Assembly (NCBI GenBank): GCA_002423585.1 | Contig: DIWS01000007.1 | Coordinates: 8,986 to 64,655, forward strand | Source: Actinobacteria bacterium UBA6100 | GTDB lineage: Bacteria; Actinomycetota; Coriobacteriia; Anaerosomatales; Anaerosomataceae | DNA: 55,670 nt | Direction: 5' to 3' | In this document: positions 8,422 through 15,915 of the stretch, piece by piece | Layout of the letters: the number at the start of each line of letters is the position of its first letter | Position numbering within the stretch: position 1 is the first letter of the stretch | The notes under the pieces: model-generated | What the model saw: only the letters and a program-made list of their open reading frames with translations | What the model was told of the DNA's origin: nothing | Database searches by the model: none | Program-made: the position numbers and the translations under genes

Positions 8422-9141
8422 GTGCTCGAACCGATCGAAGAAGGATTGTTCTGGGTGCTCCAGCAGTTGTACGCGGTGGTCGGTGACTACGGAGTCGCGA
8501 TCATCGGACTGACTCTCTTGATCCGGTTCGTGTTGCTCCCACTGACCATCAAGCAGACCAAGTCGATGTACGAACTGCAGCGGATCCAACCCAAGATCAA
8601 GGAGCTGCAGGACAAATACAAAGACAACAAAGAGAAGCTCCAGGAAGAGACACTGAAGTTCTACCAGGAGAATAAGGTCAATCCATTCGGTGGCTGTCTG
8701 CCCATGCTGATCCAGATGCCGGTATTCATTGCGCTCTTCCGTGTCCTCGGCACCACCGGCAAGGCCCCCGGCTTGTTCCAGCAGTACGTGTCGGGCATGT
8801 CCGACAGTGCCGCCCAAGCAGCATCCAGATTCTGGGTGATATTGCCAGATATTACCAGGTCTGCAAGCCAGGTGTTCTCGGCATCGGGTATTGCGGCGGC
8901 TCTCCCCTACATCGTCTTCGTGATCCTCTTTGGCCTGATGACGGTCGTGCCTCAGCTGATGCAGCCCGGGTCACAAGCGCAGCAGAAGCAGATGGCGATC
9001 ATGATGGGCGGCATGATGTTGTTCTTCGGCTGGACGGTGTCCGGGGGCGTCCTGCTGTACTGGTCGACACAGGGCCTGTTGGGCTTGATCCAGCAGCAGA
9101 TTCAAACACGGGTGTACAAGGCCCGGGAGGAGAACGCATGA
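8422..9141 (+). CDS. yidC: membrane protein insertase YidC/OxaI/SpoIIIJ family
   Basis: A 239-residue insertase that places proteins into the cytoplasmic membrane with or without SecYEG. A first membrane segment (about 24-42) is followed by a charged cytoplasmic hairpin (about 50-90), the conserved NPFGGCLPMLIQMPVFIALF stretch, and further membrane segments around 165-185 and 200-220. The short length without a large periplasmic domain is the Gram-positive/actinobacterial type, but no lipobox is seen. The start is a GTG with GAGGAGG ten bases upstream. The stop overlaps the jag start by four bases. Confidence 0.95.
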   Translation: MLEPIEEGLFWVLQQLYAVVGDYGVAIIGLTLLIRFVLLPLTIKQTKSMYELQRIQPKIKELQDKYKDNKEKLQEETLKFYQENKVNPFGGCLPMLIQMPVFIALFRVLGTTGKAPGLFQQYVSGMSDSAAQAASRFWVILPDITRSASQVFSASGIAAALPYIVFVILFGLMTVVPQLMQPGSQAQQKQMAIMMGGMMLFFGWTVSGGVLLYWSTQGLLGLIQQQIQTRVYKAREENA

Positions 9142-9890
9142 TCGAAGAGACCATCATGGAGGGGCCCACCGTCGAAGAGGCGCTCGACGCAGCACTCGAA
9201 GAGATGGGGGTTCAGCAGGACGCCATCGGGTACGAGGTGTTGTCCGAGCCGAGCAGCGGGTTCTTTGGCACGAACGGGAAGCCCGCACGAGTGCGTGTGT
9301 GGTTGAAGCCCGGCGTTCTCGCGGCACCGGTAGTCGACGACGAGGAGATCGGCGAGCCAGAGCTTGATGAGGACACCCAGCCCGCTCCTGTGACGCTTAC
9401 GACCCCGGGTGATCTGCCGGAGCTCACCGATGAGGAGCTGGACGCGATCTCCGACGCCGGAGCGGCGACGATCCAGGCCGTGATGGGTTTCCTTGGGATT
9501 GAGTGTGGGGTCGAGGAGTACGAGGGTGATGAGGGCGAGATCATCCTCGATATCGTCGGAGACGATCTGGGGCTGCTGATCGGCCGGCACGGCAGGACGC
9601 TCGATGCGCTTCAGATCCTGGTATCAGCAATCACCAATAGGCGTCTTGATCAGCGATACCCGCTGGTGGTTGACGTTTCAGGGTATCGTCACCGGCGCCG
9701 CCTGAAGCTTGAGGACATCGCGCGCAGGGCAGCTGATCGCGTGGCGCGGCAACATCGGGCTGTGCAGTTGCGGCCAATGACTAGCTTCGAGCGGCGAGTC
9801 GTTCATGTGGTGTTGCGCGACGATCGCAGGGTCCGTACAGAGAGCGAGGGCGATGAGCCCCGTCGCATGGTGGTTGTTCATCCAAAGTAG
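9138..9890 (+). CDS. jag: Jag/KhpB RNA-binding protein
   Basis: A 250-residue protein with three parts: an N-terminal Jag_N domain (about 9-55), a KH domain with the GxxG loop GRHG (around 154-157), and a C-terminal R3H domain in which the R-x3-H pair appears as FERRVVH. Such proteins bind RNA and influence cell-wall synthesis and division in Gram-positive bacteria. Between Jag_N and KH there is an acidic linker. Translation is coupled to yidC by ATGA overlap, and a strong terminator follows. Confidence 0.92.
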   Translation: MIEETIMEGPTVEEALDAALEEMGVQQDAIGYEVLSEPSSGFFGTNGKPARVRVWLKPGVLAAPVVDDEEIGEPELDEDTQPAPVTLTTPGDLPELTDEELDAISDAGAATIQAVMGFLGIECGVEEYEGDEGEIILDIVGDDLGLLIGRHGRTLDALQILVSAITNRRLDQRYPLVVDVSGYRHRRRLKLEDIARRAADRVARQHRAVQLRPMTSFERRVVHVVLRDDRRVRTESEGDEPRRMVVVHPK

Positions 9891-9907
9891 TGTGGTGTTC
9901 TCTCTGA

Positions 9908-9942
9908 GGGGCGTCCATCAGTGATGGGCGCCCCTTCTTGTT
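9908..9942 (+). terminator. rho-independent terminator after jag
   Basis: A 12-base-pair stem (GGGGCGTCCATC / GATGGGCGCCCC, one G-U pair) with a three-base loop is followed by TTCTTGTT. It closes the rpmH-rnpA-yidD-yidC-jag unit. Confidence 0.9.
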
Positions 9943-10218
9943 GCCGGGACCGGATCCTCATCGAGTATGTGTCGGAGCCCCTGCCGATAGAACGGTCTGT
10001 CGGGGGACGAATGTGCTGACCCACAACGTGTCGGCCCTTCTCTACCACTTCGGCACCTTCCGATACCCGATACAGTGATGTCGGGGCTGCGTGCGCTGTC
10101 TGCTAGTCAGAAAGTCTCCAGGCAGTGTCTAGACTTGTCGAAACATGGAATCCAGGCGGTCGCGTGGCGCAACGATACCAGGTGCTGCCGCTTGCCAGGC
10201 GCGCTGATGAAGTGCAGT
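9943..10218. other. spacer between jag terminator and rsmG, no gene seen
   Basis: No gene, tRNA or repeat is apparent. A reading frame in phase with rsmG continues back to ATGs at 10075 and 10078, but those residues do not resemble RsmG. A weak TAGACT -10-like sequence near 10128 and a TACAGT near 10069 lack good -35 partners, so the rsmG promoter is not resolved. Confidence 0.4.
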
Positions 10219-10950
10219 ATGTTTCACGTGAAACATCTCGATCACTCACTGGGGTTGACGCCGGCGTCAGTCATCCGCGCCATCAGCAGCGTGGGCGTAG
10301 CCGTGAGTCCCCGACAGGCCGAACTTCTTATCAGCCATGCGGAGTTGGTCGTCGAGGTGAACGCTCGAATCAACCTGACACGACTGACTGAGCCAGAGGA
10401 TGTGCTCTGGCTGCATATAGTGGACTCGCTGGCGTTTCTCCCTATGTTGGCGCCGCTATCGGGGCGAGTGGTGGACATCGGATCGGGCGCTGGTTATCCC
10501 GGAGTCCCACTCGCCATTCTCGGTTCGACCGTTACTCTCTGCGAATCGGTGAAGAAGAAGGCGCTCTTCTTGGAGGATGTCGTCAGTGAGCTGGCGTTGA
10601 GTGCTTCGGTGAAGCCTCTACGGGCGGAAGAGTTGGCTGACCAAGAGCCCGCCGCAGCCGACTTCGTAGTGGCTCGAGCGGTGAGCGCCACAGCATCCCT
10701 GGTCGAGCTCGCGGCTCCCCTCCTGCGTATCGGTGGCCGACTGATAGCGCTTAAGGGCGTGCCTACCGCTGACGAACTCGGCGCCGGGGCTGCGGCGGCC
10801 GACTCGTGTGGAATGGTGCCGCTCAAGCACAGCGAATACGCATTGCCTGGCGGAGAACAGCGAACGGTTCTTGTGTATGAGAAGGTCAAGAGCCCAAGTG
10901 TGCACCTGCCTCGGCGTCCGGGGGCCGCACAGCGGCAGCCTCTGGGTTAG
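10219..10950 (+). CDS. rsmG: 16S rRNA (guanine-N7)-methyltransferase RsmG
   Basis: The enzyme methylates G527 of 16S rRNA using S-adenosylmethionine. The SAM-binding motif is seen as VVDIGSGAGYPGVPLAI around residues 85-101, and the conserved N-I-N-L-T-R and W-x-x-H-I-x-D-S-L stretches precede it. The chosen start (ATG, 243 residues) gives the N-terminus MFHVKH, a common RsmG beginning because the codons are also a parS site. No strong ribosome site is visible; an in-frame ATG at 10207 or one at 10075 are alternatives. It precedes parA-parB, the classical arrangement. Confidence 0.93.
   Translation: MFHVKHLDHSLGLTPASVIRAISSVGVAVSPRQAELLISHAELVVEVNARINLTRLTEPEDVLWLHIVDSLAFLPMLAPLSGRVVDIGSGAGYPGVPLAILGSTVTLCESVKKKALFLEDVVSELALSASVKPLRAEELADQEPAAADFVVARAVSATASLVELAAPLLRIGGRLIALKGVPTADELGAGAAAADSCGMVPLKHSEYALPGGEQRTVLVYEKVKSPSVHLPRRPGAAQRQPLG
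10220..10235 (+). promoter_or_regulatory. perfect parS centromere site
   Basis: TGTTTCACGTGAAACA matches the bacterial parS consensus at all 16 positions. It overlaps the rsmG start codon (the ATG begins one base earlier). ParB, encoded 1.6 kb downstream, should load here for origin segregation and SMC recruitment. Confidence 0.96.
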
Positions 10951-10983
10951 GAGTCGGTTGTTACGCAGTTGAGATGTCTGACG

Positions 10984-10989
10984 TATACT
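10984..10989 (+). promoter_or_regulatory. candidate -10 of parA
   Basis: TATACT lies 30 bases before the parA GTG. The best -35 partner with a 17-base spacer, TTACGC, is weak. A start of transcription just after this hexamer would rule out the in-frame ATG at 10974 and supports the GTG at 11019. Confidence 0.4.
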
Positions 10990-11018
10990 GTGCGCATCAG
11001 AGTGTGGGAGGAGGACGT

Positions 11019-11813
11019 GTGATCGCAGGCGCTGTTCAGTCCGATCGCTCAAGTGCGACCATCCTGGCGGTGGTGAACCAGAAGGGTGGGGTTGGCAAGA
11101 GCACAACCTCGGTGAATCTCGCGGCAACACTCGCCGAAGCCGGGAAGAAGGTCCTGCTGATCGACTTGGACCCCCAGGGAAACGCGACCTCCGGCTATGG
11201 CCTCGACAAGAACCAGCGCGAGGAGTGCGTGTACGATGCGCTTCTGGGCGATGTTCCAATCGCGCAACTGATCGAGCCGGTGGGGATCGAGGGAGTGTTC
11301 GTGGTCCCCTCCACCATCCAGCTGGCAGGCGCAGAGATCGAGCTTGTGTCCGCATTCAGCCGCGAAACGAAGCTCAAGCAGGTTCTGGGCCCTGTGGCAG
11401 GGGAGTTCGACTACGTGGTGATCGACTGCCCGCCGTCCCTCGGCCTGCTGACCATCAATGCCCTGACCGCGGCAACAGGCGTGCTCATTCCCGTACAGTG
11501 TGAGTATTACGCGCTGGAGGGGTTGACCAAGCTGCTCGAGACGGTGCGACTCGTCAAGACACAGCTGAATCCCACGCTTGAGGTCTTCGGCGTCGTCATG
11601 ACCATGTTCGATGGGCGCACAAAGCTCTCACAGCAGGTTGTGAATGAGGTTCAGGACTTCTTTGGGGAACAGGTGTTCGAGACCCTGATCCCCCGCAGCG
11701 TTCGACTGTCAGAGGCGCCGAGTTTCGGGCAGCCCGTGACGCTCTACGACCCCGCAGGACGCGGTGCTCTAGCCTACCGGGAGCTGGCGAAGGAAGTGAT
11801 CGCTCGTGTCTAA
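11019..11813 (+). CDS. parA: chromosome-partitioning ATPase ParA (Soj)
   Basis: A 264-residue deviant Walker-type ATPase that positions the ParB-parS complex on the nucleoid and can influence DnaA. The deviant Walker A motif KGGVGKSTT is close to the N-terminus (about residues 22-30), followed by the A' motif DLDPQGNAT and the Walker B DYVVIDCPPSLG. The GTG start is preceded by GGAGGAGG; an upstream in-frame ATG at 10974 lacks such a site and overlaps the likely promoter. The end overlaps the parB start by eight bases. Confidence 0.96.
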   Translation: MIAGAVQSDRSSATILAVVNQKGGVGKSTTSVNLAATLAEAGKKVLLIDLDPQGNATSGYGLDKNQREECVYDALLGDVPIAQLIEPVGIEGVFVVPSTIQLAGAEIELVSAFSRETKLKQVLGPVAGEFDYVVIDCPPSLGLLTINALTAATGVLIPVQCEYYALEGLTKLLETVRLVKTQLNPTLEVFGVVMTMFDGRTKLSQQVVNEVQDFFGEQVFETLIPRSVRLSEAPSFGQPVTLYDPAGRGALAYRELAKEVIARV

Positions 11814-12681
11814 GCGCGGACTTGGCAAGGGGTTATCGGCGCTGATTCCCGGCGCCGGGCAAGAGGTCGGCAGCGAGGTCCTGGAATTGGACGTGCGCGA
11901 GATCGCGCCGAACCCCCTGCAGCCCCGTACGGATATCGGTGATGAACAGATCGCAGAGCTCGCCGATTCCATTCGGAAGGTGGGCATCCTTCAACCGATC
12001 ATCGTACGGCCCGAGGGGGCGAGCTACCAGATCATTGCTGGAGAGCGTCGCTGGCGCGCAGCGCAGGTCGCCGGCCTCCAGCGAGTGCCGGTCCGAGTGA
12101 TGGCTACGACTGAGACTGAGGCGCTTGCTCTCGCTCTGATCGAGAACCTTCAGCGAGAGGACCTGAACCCGATCGAAGAAGCCCGAGGCTACCGACGTCT
12201 CATCGCCGAGTACAGCATGACGCAATCGGAGCTTGCTGACCGGGTCTCGAAGTCACGGTCGGCGGTCACGAACGCTTTGCGGCTCCTCGATCTCCCGGAT
12301 GATATCCAGGAATTGCTCTACGACGGCCGTCTCTCTGCCGGGCATGCCCGGGCCATCCTTTCGGTGAACGAGGACGACCGACGCCATACACTCGCGCGCA
12401 AGTGCGTGGAGGAGGGTCTTTCGGTACGTGAGGCTGAGAATCTTGCGAAGCTTCTTGCTGCGGGCGCATCGATACACGGGCAACGGCCAGTGGCCCCGAA
12501 GTCCTACAAGATCGTCGCTCGGAAGCTGCGTAGACTACTTATGACGAGTGTGAGAGTTCGCCAGACGGCGACCAAAGGCAAAATTGAGATCGACTTCCAC
12601 GATGAGTCGGATCTGGAGCGCATCATGCGGCTGTTGACCGAGGGTCCGGACGGGACTCCGGCGAAGGGGGCGATCGAATGA
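11806..12681 (+). CDS. parB: chromosome-partitioning protein ParB (Spo0J)
   Basis: The 291-residue CTPase clamp loads at parS and spreads on DNA. The N-terminus KRGLGKGLSALIPG is the ParA-stimulating peptide. The CTP-binding motifs are visible as NPLQPR (about 32-37), a GERRWRAA box (about 80-87) and ENLQREDLNPIEEA (about 113-126). A helix-turn-helix around SQSELADRVSKSRSAVTN (one residue differs) follows, then a C-terminal dimerisation domain. The start is GTG inside the parA end; the stop overlaps the next ATG (ATGA). Confidence 0.96.
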   Translation: MSKRGLGKGLSALIPGAGQEVGSEVLELDVREIAPNPLQPRTDIGDEQIAELADSIRKVGILQPIIVRPEGASYQIIAGERRWRAAQVAGLQRVPVRVMATTETEALALALIENLQREDLNPIEEARGYRRLIAEYSMTQSELADRVSKSRSAVTNALRLLDLPDDIQELLYDGRLSAGHARAILSVNEDDRRHTLARKCVEEGLSVREAENLAKLLAAGASIHGQRPVAPKSYKIVARKLRRLLMTSVRVRQTATKGKIEIDFHDESDLERIMRLLTEGPDGTPAKGAIE

Positions 12682-12980
12682 CGGGTAGGCGTCTCGAGTA
12701 CTTCTTGATCGGTCTGTTCGTCGGAGGCGCTCTCGGGGTCATCGGCGGCCTGTTGCTCGCTCCGGATGCGGGCGCGCGGACCCGGCAGAAGCTCAAGGGA
12801 GAGGCACTCCGGGTCGGGGAGGCCGCTCGAGTGATAGCAGAGCGTGCCGAGACTGCTGTAGAGGCCGTGGGCAGCAAGATGGACCACTACCTCGGCAAGG
12901 ATGAAGAGGTGGCCTGGCGCAAGGTCCAGGAGGTCAGAGAGGGTGTGCAGCGGTACTCACGTACCGTCATGTCCTCGTGA
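12678..12980 (+). CDS. YtxH-domain membrane protein
   Basis: A 100-residue protein with one N-terminal membrane helix (about 8-28) directly followed by LLAPDAGARTRQKL, the YtxH-family signature, and then an amphipathic charged helix. Members are poorly characterised and often associated with stress. Its four-base overlap with parB implies cotranslation, which is unusual enough to suggest a link to the envelope or to segregation, though this is inference. Confidence 0.8.
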   Translation: MTGRRLEYFLIGLFVGGALGVIGGLLLAPDAGARTRQKLKGEALRVGEAARVIAERAETAVEAVGSKMDHYLGKDEEVAWRKVQEVREGVQRYSRTVMSS

Positions 12981-13020
12981 TGTCACAGTGGTGTGGCAGG
13001 CTTCTCCGTAAGGAGGAGTG

Positions 13021-15915
13021 ATGCCGCTTCGAGTCGTGCTGGGCCCGGCGAACGCAGGGGTCGGCGAATCTGTTCGCGAGCAGGCTGTTGCACGCGCCCG
13101 GGCAGGGGGGCGCGTGCTTCTCCTGCTTCCGTCGGCACGCGATGTTTCACGTGTCACCGCGGAGCTGTCCCGTCGCCTGGCGATCGGCATCCAGGTCCGG
13201 ACATTCGACAACCACCTGGATTCGCTCTGGTCGATGTTCGGCGACGGTCGCCCGATCATCGCCCCCGTTCAGCGACTCGTACTCCTGGAAGAATCTGTCA
13301 GACAATGGCAGCCCCGCTCCTCCGAGGTCCTGCGTGAATCGAAGGGGACCATCCGCGCGCTGGCGAAGGTCGTGCAACGCGCTGCCGAAGTGGACTGGGA
13401 GTTCGCGCGGAGCGACACCGATCGTGGTGTAGGGGGCGATCTGCTGGAGTGCGCTTCATCCTACGAGCGACTGCTCTTGCGCGCGGGACTCATAGAACGA
13501 GCGGCCGCCCACCGCCTGGTGTGTGAGCGACTACGAGAGATCGACGCCCCTTCGTTCGTGGCCATCGAGGGCTTCAGCAGCCTCACCCGGGCACAGGAGC
13601 AGTTCGTAACCGTGCTGTCCGGCGTCACAGACGTGAGCGTGGGGTTCGTCTTCGACGAGGCGGTGCCCGCGACGGGCGCGAGCGCCGACCTGGTTCGGCG
13701 CCTTGTGGCCCTCGGGCACGCGGGTCCCGCCGGTGGAGACCCTTTGCCCGTGCCGGATGAGATCGCGCGGATCGGGGCCGTGTCGACGGTTCCGGTCAGC
13801 GCACCCCTTCGCGCTGAGGGGGCGGTCATCTTGTCCGAGGCATGGGGGCCCCAGGCGGAGTCCGCTCGGATCGTGTGTGAGATACAGGACGCGCTCGCGA
13901 GGGGCGTGAGCCCCGGAGCGATAGCGGTCGTGTTCCGTCGCGCGTCGTCACAGGTGCGCCCACTGAAGGCGGCGCTGGACGATACCGGGATCGAGGCCGA
14001 GTTCGATGCGGGGATCCCGCTCCAGTCCACCGGTCTCGGTCGCGCGTTGCTGCTCCTGCTTGAGATAGAGATGGCGACAGATGCGTACCAAAAGCTCTCC
14101 GACGTGCTGCGTTCGCCGTACGGGCCATCACCACACACGATTCTGGACGAACTCGACGCCCACGTCCGGCGGACGCGAGACCACAGCGTTCGTGCGGTCG
14201 AATCGTGGTTGCGGCGACGGCATCCGGAGAGTGCCGCCTTCATCGCGCAGGCTCGCCAGGCTGTGCGCAGCGTGGGTGATGCGAAGGCCGAGCGGCGCTG
14301 GTATCTCCTGACGAGTGCGATGCTGCGGCGCGCGCATCCGCAAGCCACAGACCCGACACTCGAGCTCACCACAGACGCCGGAGCCGCGCGCGAGTTCATC
14401 GCGGCGGTCGTGAGCATGAGTGGGCTCGGCGCGGGAGAGGCCGGCGCGGCAACGCTCGCCTCGGCGCTCGGTGAGGCACAGGTGATGCTGTCTTCCACGG
14501 AGCGAGCCGACCGGGTGCAGGTCATGAGCGCCGAACGCGTTCGCGGGCGCCGCTACGATTGCGTCATCATCGGCGGTCTCACGGCAGGGGAGTTCCCCCG
14601 CCTCGCCGGACAGGATGCGCTTTCGGCGCCCGGCGTGATCGACGTCTTCGAGCGAGCGGGGATCGATCTCGCGCCACGGAGCGACGTGGCCGCCGAGCGA
14701 CTTCTGTTCTACCTGGCGGCGACACGGGCGACGCGCACGCTCGTGCTCAGCTGGCAGTCGCATGACGCCGAGGGACGCCCGCTGCGCCCGTCGCTGTTCC
14801 TCGATGAGGTGCTCGACCTCTATCGCGATGGCACCTCCGAGACGTGGCTGCCGGCCAGCCTCCCGCACCACGCTCTCAGGCTCGATGCGCAGGACGAGCA
14901 GGACGGCGCACCGCACAGCGCGCGCCGGACGATGCGCACGCAGGCCGCCCGGGCAGTCACGGCAGAAGGGGAGCACCCCGCACTCGGCGATGCGCGCCGT
15001 CGCGCCCATACCGCTTCGGTCAGGGCCTCCGAGGCGGTCCGCCGGGCGAACGCGGAGCGCGTCGTCTTCTCGGCGAGCGAGATCGAGACCTACCTGCACT
15101 GTCCGTATCGTTGGGCGATCGACCGTATGGTCAGACCGCGTGAACTCGACGAACGCTTCGACAGGTCGGCCGCCGGCCGGATCGCTCACGAGATCATGAG
15201 TCGCTTCTACGATGAGTTCACGGAGCGCAGCGGAATGCCCAGGGTGACGCCGGAGTCGCTGGACTGCGCGCGGGCCGTGCAGGGGGAGGTGGCGCACTCG
15301 GTTCTCCGGGAGTCAGGAGCGACGAGTGCGGCCGAGGTGGCGGCGACCCGGGCCATGGTGAAGCAGACCCTCCGACTCATCGAGGCGGACGCCGAGATGC
15401 TCCCCGGCTTCGTGCCCGCGTTCCGCGAGTGGTCGTTCGGCGCCGGGGAGGACCCCGCGGAGGACTTCGGCGGCTTCTCGCTGGCGGGGCGCGTTGACCG
15501 CATCGATGTGACCGATGCGGTTCTGGTCGTCACCGACTACAAGCTCGGCCGTGAGGCGCGCGGGCGCGCGGTAGCGAAGTTCGCCGATGAAGGCATCGTG
15601 CAGGCGCCGCTGTATGCGGCCGTGGTGAGCAGGCGGCTCGAGCGGCGGGTCGTCGGCGGGTTGTATCGACCGGTCGGCGGCGGCAAGCCGCGGGGCTTCA
15701 TCGATGAGTCGATGGGCGTCGAGGGGTTCGTGCGCACGGATCGGCGCTCCGCCGAAGAGATCGAGGCGCTGATCGCCGATGCGGTCGAGCGGGCCGGATA
15801 CGCGGTGGAGGGGATGCGCACGGGCGAGATCCCGGCGCGCCCACGCGGGGGCACCTGCCCGTCGTACTGCTCGGCGCGAGGGTTCTGTGCGGAATGGAGA
15901 CCGGGCCGTGCCTGA
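13021..15915 (+). CDS. AddB-like UvrD-fold protein with RecB-family nuclease
   Basis: A 964-residue inactivated-helicase/nuclease subunit of a dsDNA-end processing enzyme, paired with the AddA-like protein that overlaps it. The N-terminal nucleotide-binding loop is degenerate (GPANAGVGESV, no GKT), so ATP hydrolysis is unlikely. A C-terminal PD-(D/E)XK nuclease shows GRVDRID followed by DYKLG. Four cysteines frame it (LHCPYRW, then C-x3-C-x5-C at the end), the AddB-type [4Fe-4S] staple. ATG follows AAGGAGG; a GTG one codon upstream is less well spaced. Sequence similarity to characterised AddB is at domain level only, so a mycobacterial AdnA-like assignment is also possible. Confidence 0.85.
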   Translation: MPLRVVLGPANAGVGESVREQAVARARAGGRVLLLLPSARDVSRVTAELSRRLAIGIQVRTFDNHLDSLWSMFGDGRPIIAPVQRLVLLEESVRQWQPRSSEVLRESKGTIRALAKVVQRAAEVDWEFARSDTDRGVGGDLLECASSYERLLLRAGLIERAAAHRLVCERLREIDAPSFVAIEGFSSLTRAQEQFVTVLSGVTDVSVGFVFDEAVPATGASADLVRRLVALGHAGPAGGDPLPVPDEIARIGAVSTVPVSAPLRAEGAVILSEAWGPQAESARIVCEIQDALARGVSPGAIAVVFRRASSQVRPLKAALDDTGIEAEFDAGIPLQSTGLGRALLLLLEIEMATDAYQKLSDVLRSPYGPSPHTILDELDAHVRRTRDHSVRAVESWLRRRHPESAAFIAQARQAVRSVGDAKAERRWYLLTSAMLRRAHPQATDPTLELTTDAGAAREFIAAVVSMSGLGAGEAGAATLASALGEAQVMLSSTERADRVQVMSAERVRGRRYDCVIIGGLTAGEFPRLAGQDALSAPGVIDVFERAGIDLAPRSDVAAERLLFYLAATRATRTLVLSWQSHDAEGRPLRPSLFLDEVLDLYRDGTSETWLPASLPHHALRLDAQDEQDGAPHSARRTMRTQAARAVTAEGEHPALGDARRRAHTASVRASEAVRRANAERVVFSASEIETYLHCPYRWAIDRMVRPRELDERFDRSAAGRIAHEIMSRFYDEFTERSGMPRVTPESLDCARAVQGEVAHSVLRESGATSAAEVAATRAMVKQTLRLIEADAEMLPGFVPAFREWSFGAGEDPAEDFGGFSLAGRVDRIDVTDAVLVVTDYKLGREARGRAVAKFADEGIVQAPLYAAVVSRRLERRVVGGLYRPVGGGKPRGFIDESMGVEGFVRTDRRSAEEIEALIADAVERAGYAVEGMRTGEIPARPRGGTCPSYCSARGFCAEWRPGRA
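13143..13158 (+). promoter_or_regulatory. degenerate parS-like site inside the AddB-like gene
   Basis: TGTTTCACGTGTCACC matches parS at 13 of 16 positions; the left half-site and centre are perfect while the right half-site is damaged. It lies about 2.9 kb from the perfect parS. ParB binding here is possible but weaker. Confidence 0.35.

Noticed and set aside
10075..10218. Upstream in-frame extension of rsmG by 48 codons
   Set aside because: The added residues do not look like the RsmG family and have no ribosome site; the parS-derived MFHVKH start is typical.
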